Shown piece after piece: positions 43,401 through 53,420 of a stretch of DNA of 64,000 nucleotides. Within the stretch, counting starts at the first letter, position 1. Each line of letters starts with the position of its first letter. Where the stretch lies: contig CAUYUJ010001747.1 of the NCBI GenBank assembly GCA_963575745.1, positions 142,336-206,335 on the forward strand. Direction: 5' to 3'. Origin of the DNA: Prorocentrum cordatum (taxonomy: Eukaryota; Sar; Dinophyceae; Prorocentrales; Prorocentraceae). Made by a program: the position numbers and the translations under genes. The notes beneath the pieces are model-generated. The model was not told the origin of the DNA. It was given only the letters and a program-made list of their open reading frames with translations, and did not search any database.

Positions 43401-45084
43401 GGCCCAGAGCTCGAAGCAGCGGACTCGGTTGTGGTATGGTGGCACATTTCTGAACTGCTTCTTCTTCCATCTCATCCTGTTGTTCAGCCGATGGACTTCG
43501 CTTTCGATAGGGACAGGCATGGCGTACTTGGCGGTGGCGCAGTTACGTTGCAGGCAGCTCGGAGAGGGGGGGGGGAGGAGGAGAAGGAGGCGGATGAGGA
43601 AGAGGGGGGAGGGGAGGGCAGGTCGGAGCGGCGTTGGGGCCCGCGCGTGCGCCCGCAGGTATGCTGCGAGTACTTGGTGGCCTTCGAGGCCTTCGCGGAG
43701 CTGGACATCGAGAACTACACCGGAGCTTGACCACAGGCTGTGCCAGACTCCTGTTCAGCTGCCGCGGTGGGAGTTCATTCTAAAGTGCCAGCGTGCCCTG
43801 CCCGTTGATTATGAAGAAGTTCAGGTGTGGCCACCCCCGCGTCGCCCCCGACCCCCGAAACCAGGTCGCGGGGGCAGGGGTCGGGGGGGGCGTGGCCGCG
43901 GAGGGGGCAGAGCAAGGGGCGGGCGGGCAAGAGGTCCAGGGGGCCGAGGGGATCCATCGCCCATCATGGACGATGACCGTGGAGGCCCATCTGATGGCAG
44001 CGATGGTGGTGCCCCTCTCGAGGATGTCTACGACGACGACGACCCTGGCGCGAGGGCCGACCCAGCCGTCGACGAGGGGGGTGAAGGCCCTGGGGGGCCG
44101 CACGAGGACCCAGAGGAGGTGCGCATTCCAGACGATCTCCAGGAGACGCGGCCGGTTGCGCTTCGCCCATGCCCGCGCCCCTCCAGGTTGAGGAGGAGGG
44201 GGATGTAGGAGGATGAGGAGGATGGGGGAGGGGAAGGGGGAAGAGGAATATGAGGAGGGGGGAGGATGATGATGATGATGAGGAGGAGGAGGAAGAGGAT
44301 GAGCAGGATGAGGAGGAGGAGGACCACCAATGTCCAAAGACATCGATCCCCAATCCTCTTGGGTCGAAGTTCCAAACTTCAGAACTCCCAAGGACCGCTC
44401 AAGGCTGAACGCATCCTCGGTGTCAGAATCCAACGCCCGAGGGGTCTAGGTTTTCCGAGCGCTCACTACGTCAGAAGGCTTCCCGCCCGCCCGCTTACCC
44501 CAGGAGGAAGTCATACACGCGGAGTTTCTCGAAGACGAGCCACCGCACGACGAGGCTGGTGATGGCGATCAGGCCGACGGAGACGGTGGTCCCGACGTCG
44601 AGGGCGACGACGGCGGGCACGGGGGCCTGCTCGCGGGCGAGGCTGACTTCCTCGTTGGCGCTGTGGGCGCAGCGGCGGCAGCTGGTGCAGCTCGCGACAT
44701 TGGTGCAGCCGCAGCCCCTCCCGCGGGAATTGATCATGGCCCTCGGGGCCGCGCGGACGCTATCGCATATGTAGGCGGTGGCGAGATATCGCTCTATTTA
44801 CGGAGTCGTAGCTCTGAGGCTGTTTGTGCGCATCCAGACTATGGAGTCTGCAAGGAGGCGCGAGTGATTGAGTTCAGCCACTTGGCCCCGAGGCCCCCTC
44901 TAGCTTATTTGGCCGCGTGGCTCGGCAAGGGCCACGTGGCATCGAAACCTGCGCGCTGGTCAGCTGAGAACGAGCCAGCGGCTGCTGAGATCAGAGCGGC
45001 CAGGGGCGACTTGAAAGCAAGCGCTGACCCCGGCGTAGTCGAACTTCTCAACGGAGCGGCGCGGGTTCCCCGACGCTGGCGCGT
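40494..45084 (+). pseudogene. Multicopy dinoflagellate family gene with HMG-like domain, decayed
   Basis: The sequence runs through many frames. SDDVELVAVIESARYDEATN starts the segment at 40508. GWRRLHMGCEVRKSTACQAK and SLSLRLGGWMRTFRQRLLQE follow (40960-41115), then NGDWARTDCVEVYLQPGV, and MASRAAAEYTRLLTF with VVHYPAVVLQLRQLHHCLL (42009-42150). Next is YTDTSEIECGHAWVRRFLI (42230-42290), then the HMG-like block GGGGEWRAFVSSQLHQDIAD (from 42492), a Cys cluster QCYKYGHCLCSKSG (about 43208), a Gly/Arg-rich tract (43860-43950), an acidic tract (44500-44640), and VCAHPDYGVCKEARVIEF with PLAYLAAWLGKG (44822-44935). I associate this series with an abundant uncharacterised dinoflagellate family, possibly transposase-like. 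Function unknown. Confidence 0.42.
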
Positions 45085-45739
45085 AAGGTGCTGCATGTTT
45101 CTGCGTTTTTTGTTGGCAGAGCCGAGCGCAGCCGGCCTCTTTGGCAAAGCGCCTCTTCGGATCCCTTGCCTATCCGTGTCAGCTATTCATTCCTGCCTTG
45201 CCCCCCCCCCCCTCTCCTTCCACGCGAATGCGGGGTCGGCGAGGGGGCCGGGGGAGGACTGGCGCGGGGGCGACCCGCCTTTCAGGGCCGACGAGGGAGT
45301 TAGCAGCTAGCATCCGAATGCAAACCCAAAAAGTGCGAGGCCGTGCAAATGAGGACGCGGGAAAGGGGGCCGAGGGATAGGGCATGGAGGGGCGAGAGGT
45401 GCCAGACCCAAAAGGGGGCACTCGAAAACGCCCCCATCTTCCCCCCCCTCCCCCGCTGACCAACCTCCTCTCAGGATCCACCCCACCTGCCGCCCCGTTT
45501 GTCGGCAGAGAGCTCGGTCCACGATGCCGCCGATGCGACTTCGATGCAACGCCGATGCTACTTGCGTCGCGCCCCCAGGAAAATGATCTCCCTCGCTCGC
45601 GCCCTCCACATCCTTGCTGGCTGGCCCTTTGCGATAACGTTGCGGCCCGCCGCCCGGGGTGACCTCGGGGCGGCAGAGTTTCTGCAGAGCACGCCTGCGC
45701 CAGCTTTCGAGGGGACCTCGCCCCGCAGACTGCTTTGCC
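45085..45739. other. No gene seen
   Basis: GC-rich sequence with C runs and overlapping Pro/Arg/Ala-rich frames; nothing recognised. Confidence 0.4.
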
Positions 45740-46115
45740 GAGCGCGCCCCGACCGAGGCACTCCGTCAGAGTACTTGCCCGACGGCGTTCCGGCCGAGGT
45801 ACTCTGCCAGAGTACTTGCTCGGCGCCCCCCCCCCCCCCCCCCCGACCGAGGTATTCTGCCAGACGACCCCCCCGCCCGCGGAGTACCTGGCAGAGTGCC
45901 CTGCGCCCCCGCCCCCCCGCGCAGAGTACCCCGCAGAGCACCCCTCAGAGTACTTGCAGAGTACTTTTCATAGAAAAAAGTACTCTGCAAAGTACTCTGC
46001 AGAGTGCTCTGCGCGGGGGGTACTCTGCAAAGTACTATGCAAAGTACTCTGCGCGGGGGGTACTCTGCAAAGTACTCTGCGGGGGGGGTCCTCTGCAAAG
46101 TACTCTGCATTGTTG
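45740..46115. repeat. GTACTCTGC array with a central palindrome
   Basis: Left of about 45969 the words read GCAGAGTACTTGC; right of it they are inverted, AAGTACTCTGCAAAGTACTC. At the centre CTCAGAGTACTTGCAGAGTA plus CTTTT (45944-45968) faces AAAAGTACTCTGCAAAGTAC plus TCTGCAG (45976-46002) around a short loop CATAGAA, a hairpin of about 25 bp. Flanks contain C16 and G8 runs. Related words are found at 38050-38125 and 52850-52945. Confidence 0.85.
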
Positions 46116-46559
46116 TGCCCTGCGACCCGACGGGGCTGGGGGAGGCACTCTGCAGGGCGGTCTGCGGCCAAGGGCGTCGCCGAGAGGTGCCCTGGCAGAG
46201 TGCGTGGAGCCCAGGGCGAGGCCCAAGGAACAGGAGTTGCTGCCGTTCTACTCGACCCCTCCCCCGCCCTCCCCTGCTCGCTTGCCCGCCCTTAGAATCG
46301 CCCTCTGCAACCTTGTCGGTTTCAGCCTCCGCTCCTCTTCCTGATCACGCTCGCCATTGATCCAGCCTCCTCGCCAACCTCGAGTAACCTCCCGCGTGCC
46401 AGTTTGCATTGCGTCAGTTCGCAGAGCTCGTGCAGATACTGCTGCAGTGGAGAGCTCGCTGATTTTGGACTCGCGGAAGGAATCCGTCAGGTCGCTGGTG
46501 GACGCGCGCGACGGCAGGGGCATGGCGTTGAAGTGGGCAGCCAAGTAATGCGATTAACA
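46116..46559. other. No gene seen
   Basis: Short overlapping frames; no motif. Confidence 0.35.
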
Positions 46560-46880
46560 TCATGTGTGCCAGAGGCGGGGGAGGAGGATGAGGAGGAGGA
46601 GGCGAAGGAGGAGGAGGAGGAAGGGGGGGGGGGGATGAGGAGGAGCAGGATGAGGATGCGGTCGGGCAACTCGACGAAGAGGGAAATCCTGACAACACGT
46701 GTTTTTCAAGTTGGCGGGGGAGGAAGAACATGAGAAGGAGGGGGGGGAGGGGGGGGGGGGGGGGGGGGAGGAGGAGGAGGGGGAGGAGGAGGAGGAAAAG
46801 GGATGCCACGCATGCGCTGCGGTTCGTTGCGTCTTAGCTGAGCGCGCGGGCGGGGGGGGGGGGGGGGGGGGCTCTTCGGG
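46560..46880 (+). repeat. GGA-rich and poly-G tracts
   Basis: GGAGGAGGAGGATG-type repeats and G runs of 10-20 (around 46626, 46741-46768 and 46850-46870). The local Pro-rich minus-strand ORFs derive from this. Strong G-quadruplex potential. Confidence 0.85.
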
Positions 46881-46884
46881 GGGG

Positions 46885-47459
46885 ATGGGGGCTCTCTTGG
46901 CCTTCGGATCTCCAGAGCTCCAGGCGCGCTTGGGGCCCTCATGATCCCACTCGGGTACTCTCGTGGACCCGATGTTGAGCCAGCATGTGGCCCATTGGTT
47001 GCGGCCATATGATATCCCAGCTGCTGGAAAGGCCAGTCTCAAGATGTTGCATTCGAGTGATGGTTTCAAGTGCCTTTGATGCTTTTGACTTCTCCAAGTA
47101 TGTCTCCCGGGGGTTCACTAAGCTCCTGTCGGGGCCCCATGGGCTCCAGGTAATCCGTCAAACCAAGTCAAATAACAACTGCACCAACTTCCGCCCATTT
47201 GTTGTCTTTGTAAATTGCGATGGCTTCCGCCGCTCCTCCCTGCACCCTCGCTCCGAAGGTGAGCTCTGGGAAGGCGTGTAGCCTGACGGGGTAGCATGCG
47301 TTGGAATCGCATGTCAGCGAGAGCTCGCACGGGGAATCGCTCGAGTGCTCACACATGACGAAATCACATTCTACAACATGGGGCACCCTTTCTATGTTCG
47401 GTGTCTGCTGCATGTTGGTTTCCCCCAGGTCTTCTCCAGATACTTATTCGTCTTCCTCC
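46885..47459. other. No gene seen
   Basis: Lower-GC sequence with short frames (SSAFDAFDFSKYVSRGFTK, 47040-47120). No domain recognised. Confidence 0.35.
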
Positions 47460-47885
47460 AAGAGGCCTTCGTGGAAGGGGCCCCAGAGGGCCCCAAGACG
47501 GCCCAAGAGGACCCTAAGACGGCTTCTAGAGTAGGCTCCCAAGAGGGCAGAATTCCGTCATCTATTATATACGCGGTTTGGGCTTGGGCTTCAAAGCAGA
47601 GGGCCCCGAGCACCAATCAATGACGTATATGTTTTGGCGCTGCGCTTTCAAGAGGGTTCTGGCGGGCCCCAAGATGGCCCCACGAGGGCGCCAAGAGGGG
47701 CCCACGGGGGCCCCGCGAGGTGCCCAACATGGCTCCAAGAGATCTCCAATACTGGGGCCACCCCAAGGCCGTCTTGGGCCCCCCTAGGGGACGGGCGGAA
47801 GTTGCTGTTCGGGTTCCAGTGACCCTTCGAGCCCTCGGGAATCCTAGGGGGCCCATGAGAGCGCCCTTGGGGCCTCGAGACAGCC
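47460..47885 (-). repeat. Inverted copy of the GGCCTCTTGGGG family
   Basis: CCCAAGACGGCCCAAGAGG, GGCCCCAAGATGGCCCC and CCAAGAGGGGCCC words are the reverse complement of the 29940-30640 array, less regular. Translations are Pro/Lys/Arg-rich on plus. Confidence 0.65.
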
Positions 47886-47962
47886 GCCGCACCCATGGGA
47901 GGGCGAGGTGGGATCAGTGTCACGCTTGGCACGCGTGTGCCATAGTATCCACCGTTGTCCTT

Positions 47963-47983
47963 GCGTAGCCAGTTCGGCTCGAC
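47963..47983 (+). other. Degenerate spliced-leader relic
   Basis: GCGTAGCCAGTTCGGCTCG agrees with the dinoflagellate trans-spliced leader at 16 of 21 positions in ungapped alignment, keeping GTAGCCA and GGCTC. It is on the coding strand, about 85 bp before the ATG of the 48069 reading frame. Genomic spliced-leader relics mark genes that came back into the genome as mRNA copies. A match this good could still arise by chance in 64 kb. Confidence 0.45.
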
Positions 47984-48068
47984 GCGCAGCCGCGCGTTTT
48001 GGCGATAGCGCCAGGTGCTGCAACGACAGCATTCGACTACAGACTTCCATGCACCACGCAGCGTATCC

Positions 48069-51000
48069 ATGGCGAAGCGGGGCAGGGAACTTAAGGGAAA
48101 TAACGGAACGGCTGCGGCCTCTGGCTCGCGCCGTCGCCAGGATGACGGTGAGGATAGCAGCAGCCTGGCTGATTCGCCGCAGCCCAGCAAGCTTACGAAG
48201 TCGGGCCGTCAACAACCTTGCTCTGCTAACCCTGGAGCTCCCCCTCGCGGGCCTAAGGTTATGATCTGCGCGAGGTGCTGGGAAAACGACAAGCATAAGC
48301 TGTTCGCGTTGGGCCAGAAGCTGCCCCTTGCACAGCCCGACCAGTGTTGCGACTGCTACTGCATGTGGGCACCCTTCTCGATGCTGCTGCAATAGGATGA
48401 GTTCTGCACTAAGTACGAGTACGACGAGGACTTCAGGCGGAGGGTCAAAGCTGCGTCCAAGAACCCCAACAAGATGACGACGTACTACCCAGGCTTCTTC
48501 AAGATGGACGTGGCCAACGTGCAAAAGTTTGGCATCGAGCTATCTCGGAGCGGCAGCTTCCTCACGGAAGCGCAGGTGAGGGAGGAGTTGGGCCAGGCTC
48601 CAAAGCAGGCCAAATTCGGAGAACCCGTCCCACTGGATCTCCCCGATGGCGATTCACAGAGTGGCTATTTGTTCATGAACGCGAAGAGCAAGACCCTGGA
48701 CGTCAAGATATTTGCAATTACTTCTGTCGATTCGTCGGCGTTCACCGCCAACAGGGACGACCGGGCCATGGGCGTCGGCCCCGAGGCGCTACAGCGAGTT
48801 TTCGACGAACTCGGCGACAGGAAGACAGCTCTCTCGAACTTCCTGGTCGGCAAGGCGCCGCATCTGAAAGCTGAGGAGACCACCCCCCGCTTTGGCAAGA
48901 GAGAGCGGAGGCGCAGGAGAGAGGAGCTTGGTTCCGATGGAGACGAGAGTGGCGATGGTCAGCGAGGCGGCGGCGCCATTACACGGAGGAGTAGTCGCTG
49001 TGGCAGCCCTATTGCCACCAGGACGGTGCGTTCTGGGGCCGATGGCACTTTGAGCCCAGGCGCTGCCCTGTCGGGCGGGAAAGGTCCCTCGGGGTCCCCG
49101 CAGGGGGAACTTACCATCATCGTGGACATCGGCGACGGTAAGAAGTTGAATGCGGTGTCAATGTTGGGGATGGATTTCGGCGACGTCCATGGTGGCTCGA
49201 AGGCTGGAGACCTCGACGATGCCGCGAGCAGGGCAGGGGGGCGACATGAGCAAGAGCAGCACGGCCATCGGAGCTGGGGGCAAGAAGCTGAAGAGGGGCG
49301 AGGCCTTGCCGTGCAGCTACTGGATCAAAAAGATACCTTTGGGCGTTGTGTTAAAGTCAGACAAGTCTGATAGGCGGGGCGTCCGTCAAGCTGCAGCGGC
49401 AGTGAGCCGAGAGCCGGGAAAGTCGCAAGCGCATCAGGGCAAGCATTCGGGCAGGTTGAAGGCGCACCTGAGGAACGTCGACCACGCAATGACTCTCTGC
49501 CAGTCGGGGGCGGCGTCTTGCGACGACGGCAAGCTCTGGGGCGCTTTGAAGACAATGGAGAGAATCAAGCAGCCGCTGCCGCGCACGACCCTCCTCGGAC
49601 TGCTCGAGCGCGACACAGGCACGCTGACAAAGTCTATACTGATCAGTGGCCGACAGGGCGACGTCGCCAAGCTATGGGCAGCCGTGGTGCCGTTCGGCAG
49701 TGAGGGCGCATCCAAGGCGCCGTTCGTGGTGCGTGAGCCGGAGATGCTCATCTTGACTACTGTGTTCGAGCCTTCCGACGTGATCTGCCAATTCATCAAT
49801 ACCATAGTCAGTGGAATATTGGTCCCTTTGGTTACTTCGACTTCAACTTTGGGCGACGAGAAGGGGGCCATTTCGACCAGGGTCTGCGCAGCAGGGCTGA
49901 GCGCATTGGATCTCCCAGAAGATGCATGCATCGAGGAGGAGTATCTCACGCTGACCTTGAACACCAACACGCTCCTCAAGGCCTTGGCCACTCTGATGTG
50001 CCCCGACATCACTGACGATTCCTTTGACGGGTACGAGGCGCTCGGTGAAGTCTTCGACCAGGCGAGCGCGGCGGACGAGCACATGGTGACTAACATCGGC
50101 ATTGCGATCTCCGCGAACGCCTTTTTTCGGCCCTCTCTTTACCAAGCTGGCCGACGCAAAGTCCACCATCATCGAGAAAGGACGCAAGCTTCATCGGCGT
50201 GTCGTGGCTGCGATCGCAGCAGAAACGTCGTCTGTGTCCGAGCGCGCTGCAAAGATCGAGGCCGGCCTGGTCGGGCTTGAAACGTACCAGCCGTCCTTGC
50301 CACCCGAGTGCGTGGCCAGCGTGCCCGCGAAGATGCTAGAGATGCTTTCAACGTTGGTCACCGAAGCCACCGCGGGCACAGGAGAGGCGTTCACTGTGTC
50401 GCAGCTGGCCGAGCTGCAAAAGGTCATTGGCAAAGGTAGCCATGTCCTCCCTTCCGAGGCGAGGGTGGGCACCTGGATCGAGGCTGTCGGGGTGAAGCTC
50501 CACGAGTCTGGCAAGACCGACCACGCGAACAGGTTGTTGGCGCTGATCGACGCCAAGTGGGGCCAGCTGGACTCGAAAGAACTAACCAACAAGGTCGAGC
50601 AACACAAGTCCTGGGGGTGGAGGCACGACGTGGACTTGAACGAGGAGCAGATCAAGGGTCTGACGAACGCCAGGGCCGCAATGATTGAGTTTGCGTTCAA
50701 GAAGATCGGCCTCGCCGACTCAGACGAGACATCGAACCTGATTGACATCATGTTGGACTGGGCGTCCAAACTGACATCGGCATTGCCCAGTGGAAGCAAT
50801 AAGAAATTATTCATCAAGCAGGGCAGCATGCACAAGACAACAAAGGTTGCGATGATAGCACTCACAGAGTTCACGAAGTTGGGTGACGTGCACAAGTGTA
50901 CCGAGGATGACAAGGATATGGCAAAGAGCCAGCGCCTCCTCCGCTCGGCCGGGTCCCTGAGCAAAAGCATCGAGCAGATGAAAGGTTGTGGTTTCGATTG

Positions 51001-51559
51001 GTCAGAGGATCGTCTCATTGAGAACCTGGGCAAGGAGCTGACCCAGCTCATCCCTGAGATCGGATCGAAGAGGGTGGAGCTGCTGACTGATGGGATGAAG
51101 AATGAGTGGGCAACGGTCGAGAGGGGCAAAGGAGGGCACCCCGACGAAGACGGCAAGAGCTGGCTCAATGGGGCCCCCGAGGATTCGTGGGAGAAGTTCG
51201 TTGATCAGTTCAAGGCCACGCTCGGGGAGATCAACGTCGAGGCCCTGGAGGCTAGCCTCGAGAAGGTCGAGCAGACAACGAAGCATATCGGAGATATGTT
51301 CATGGAGTACATGCCCGAGTATAAGGATGCGAGCGAGGTGAACCACGCCGAGATCATCGCCGAGTGCCAGATGACGGTGGCCGCTCGCCACATCATGAGA
51401 GCGATCACCACGGTCAACGACAAGGTCTTGCTGCGCACGGCCATCAGGAGCGTCGCCCAGACCTACATGATGAACCGCAAGCTGAAGGTGGCAGCGTTCC
51501 CCACCATCATGAGGAACGCCATCTCCCAGGGCCTCAAGCAGCAGCGCATCATGGGCTAG
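48069..51559 (+). CDS. Large intronless protein of unknown function, with three lesions
   Basis: From ATG 48069 the frame gives MAKRGRELKGNN, a Lys/Arg/Ser-rich start and a cysteine cluster (C67, C70, then CCDCYC at 93-98). An in-frame TAG lies at 48393-48395 (codon 109), and the same frame goes on with FCTKYEYDEDFRRRVKAA through a basic, nuclear-signal-like KRERRRRREE (about 48895). The reading moves by +1 at a G6 run (49237-49242) and again by +1 at a T6 run (50122-50127). After that it is open to TAG 51557-51559. Removing one base from each run and reading past the TAG would give about 1,160 residues. The C-terminal 480 residues are helix-rich with ordinary composition and G/C-ending codons. 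No known domain. Either a young retroposed pseudogene or a real gene with two assembly errors. Confidence 0.65.
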
Positions 51560-51574
51560 CTGCTGCTAGCTCCT

Positions 51575-51646
51575 GAGGCCGCTGGCGGCGGCCCCGCATG
51601 TCGGAGGACTTGCGGCGGGGTGGAGGATGGGGGGGGGGGTGGGGGG

Positions 51647-51678
<32 letters not shown>

Positions 51679-52400
51679 CGGGGAGGATGGCAGGGGCGAG
51701 GAGGAGGAGGCGTAGCAGGAGGAAGAGGAGGGGGAGGAGGAGGGGGGGCACGAGGCAGGCTGGGGAGGAGAGGAAGGGGATGATGAAGGGGGGGGGAGAA
51801 AGGGATGATGAGGGCGAGTGGGGGGAGGGCGTGCGTAGGGCTTAGGATGGGGAGGAGGGCCAGGGGGAGGGGTGGAGGAGGAGAAGGAGGAGGAGAGGGA
51901 AAAAGGAGGAGGAGGAGGGGGAGAATCGGCCTTGAACCGCAAGTTTTTTGCTGCTCTCGAGGCGGGCGCGGCTGGCGCCGCCAGAAGGGGGGCCACGCGC
52001 GCGCATGCAGACGTGCGCACGCACGCGCGCGCGCCTGCGCACATGCGCGCACACACGCACGCACACACACACACACACGCGCCGACGCACACATGCGATG
52101 CAACGACATGCCTTGCGTCCCCGCCGAGATGCAGTCGCAGCACATGTCCCGCTGTGTTGCCGTGCGTTCGCGGATGGTTTCGTGAGAGTCCCGCGGCAAG
52201 GAACGCGCAAACAAGTCTTGGCGTTGCGGCGCCGAGGAAAAGGAGGTGGAGGAAGGGGGGCAGGACGGGCAGGGCGACGACGGCGCGGGGGAGGAGGGCG
52301 AGGAGGGCGACGCGGAGGAGGAGGAGGAGGAGGAGGAGGAGGAGGAGGAGGAGGAGGAGGAGGGGGGGGGCGGAGGAGGAGGAGGAGGAGGAGGAGGAGG
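51575..52400. repeat. Low-complexity block: poly-G, GGA, CACACGCGCG
   Basis: G-rich runs (51628-51680, among the longest in the window), GGA/GAGG repeats (51700-51925), a CA/CG alternating tract (52000-52095, Z-DNA-prone) and (GGA)n at 52310-52400. It directly follows the stop of the large frame. ORFs here are repeat translations. Confidence 0.85.
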
Positions 52401-52408
52401 GGGGATGT

Positions 52409-52451
52409 CCTTAGCCATTTCGGTTCGAGCCATTCGGCGGTTTGGCTCAAA
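52409..52451 (+). other. Degenerate spliced-leader doublet
   Basis: CCTTAGCCATTTCGGTTCG (52409 onward, to 52429) matches the dinoflagellate spliced leader at 17 of 21 positions. Immediately behind it CCATT, seven extra bases, then TTGGCTCAA (52430-52450) resembles the 5'-shortened second leader expected when an already leadered cDNA is trans-spliced again at the AG within the leader. Tandem relics of this form are known from retroposed dinoflagellate genes. No convincing reading frame follows within 400 bp. Confidence 0.5.
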
Positions 52452-52844
52452 CTCCCTCGCGTCTACTGCGGCGCGCCCTTTGCGCGTTTCGCCGTAGCCC
52501 CGCACGGGCTTCCATCGAGTGCCCCGGCGGCTGCGGCCCCCGAATGCGCATCCCTTGTACCTCGCGCGTTCCGCTGCCCCCTTGTGGAGCTCCGCCGAAT
52601 GCCTCGGTGGGCCGCGCGCCTGCGTCCGACGGTCGGGTTATTCACGCCCCTGTTCTTGGGTGCTTCGGGGGCCGCGGTTTGACGACCAGTGCCGTGCCTA
52701 TGACGTTGCATTCGCTCGTAAGAGCGAATGAGACAAACGCGCGCTCCGTCGTGCAACCTCGTCACGCGCGCGGCGCGCCCCCCCCGCGTCCGCTGGAAAG
52801 GCCTAGCCCAGCGCTTGAGATAGCAGGGCAAAGTGCGGAGCACC
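52452..52844. other. No gene seen
   Basis: GC-rich sequence behind the leader doublet; frames overlap and none is recognised. Contains the 52709-52730 hairpin. Confidence 0.4.
52709..52730. repeat. 9-bp hairpin
   Basis: CATTCGCTC, loop GTAA, GAGCGAATG. Perfect stem with a tetraloop. Confidence 0.8.
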
Positions 52845-52990
52845 CAGTTCCGCGCAGAGTGCGCCGCGGAGTATCCGCGGAGTACCTGCGGAGTACTTCG
52901 GGAAAATACCGCGGAGTACCCTGCAGAGTACTTGCGGAGTAAAGTGTTCAAGATGCCATGTTGGCTTCTGTAGAGGGAGTTCATCTCATA
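52845..52990 (-). repeat. Dispersed repeat with CAAGTACTCTGCGG tail, minus copy
   Basis: Reverse complement of the 38003-38065 unit (52921-52990), with its GTACTCCGCGG/GTACTCTGC tail at 52845-52945. It ends beside the start of the unclassified element at about 52958. Confidence 0.75.
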
Positions 52991-53284
52991 ATCCAAGTGC
53001 ATCCTTTGTCGGCACCGAACCTTGCGGTAGCCGCCAACGAAGGAGCTACTGATGCACCCGTCAGAGTCAGAAGTGCTAACATCCCGAGACCTTCCGAGAG
53101 TGAGAATGGCGGTTCCAGGGAAACCGACCACCAGCGAGGATTGGAAGAAGACAAAGAAATGATGGCTATGTTTGAGATCACTGACAGTGAATCATACGCC
53201 TCATCTGTACCCGTGCAATTTCCCGGGGAAGAGGGCCGCGACGAAACTGCTGATGCGGCTGCGGCCAAGTCGGGCGATCATTAA
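52958..53284 (+). other. Open frame before the methyltransferase-like domain
   Basis: 108 codons, Glu/Asp/Ser-rich (EENGGSRETDHQRGLEEDKE-like composition), in part overlapping the dispersed repeat. It may be the N-terminal linker of the polyprotein that follows; no domain. Confidence 0.25.
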
Positions 53285-53420
53285 TTGATGCCTTTGATAG
53301 CCGAACTTGTGAAACATCAGCAGTGGACAGAAATATGTGGCACGGAGAAAGATTAATACTTGTATATTTCTGTGGATCAATTAACATCATCGGTAATTTA
53401 ATGAACTTCGTTGATAACTC

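Noticed and set aside
51549-52505. 318-codon Pro-rich minus-strand ORF
   Set aside because: Translation of poly-G/GGA and CA/CG repeats.
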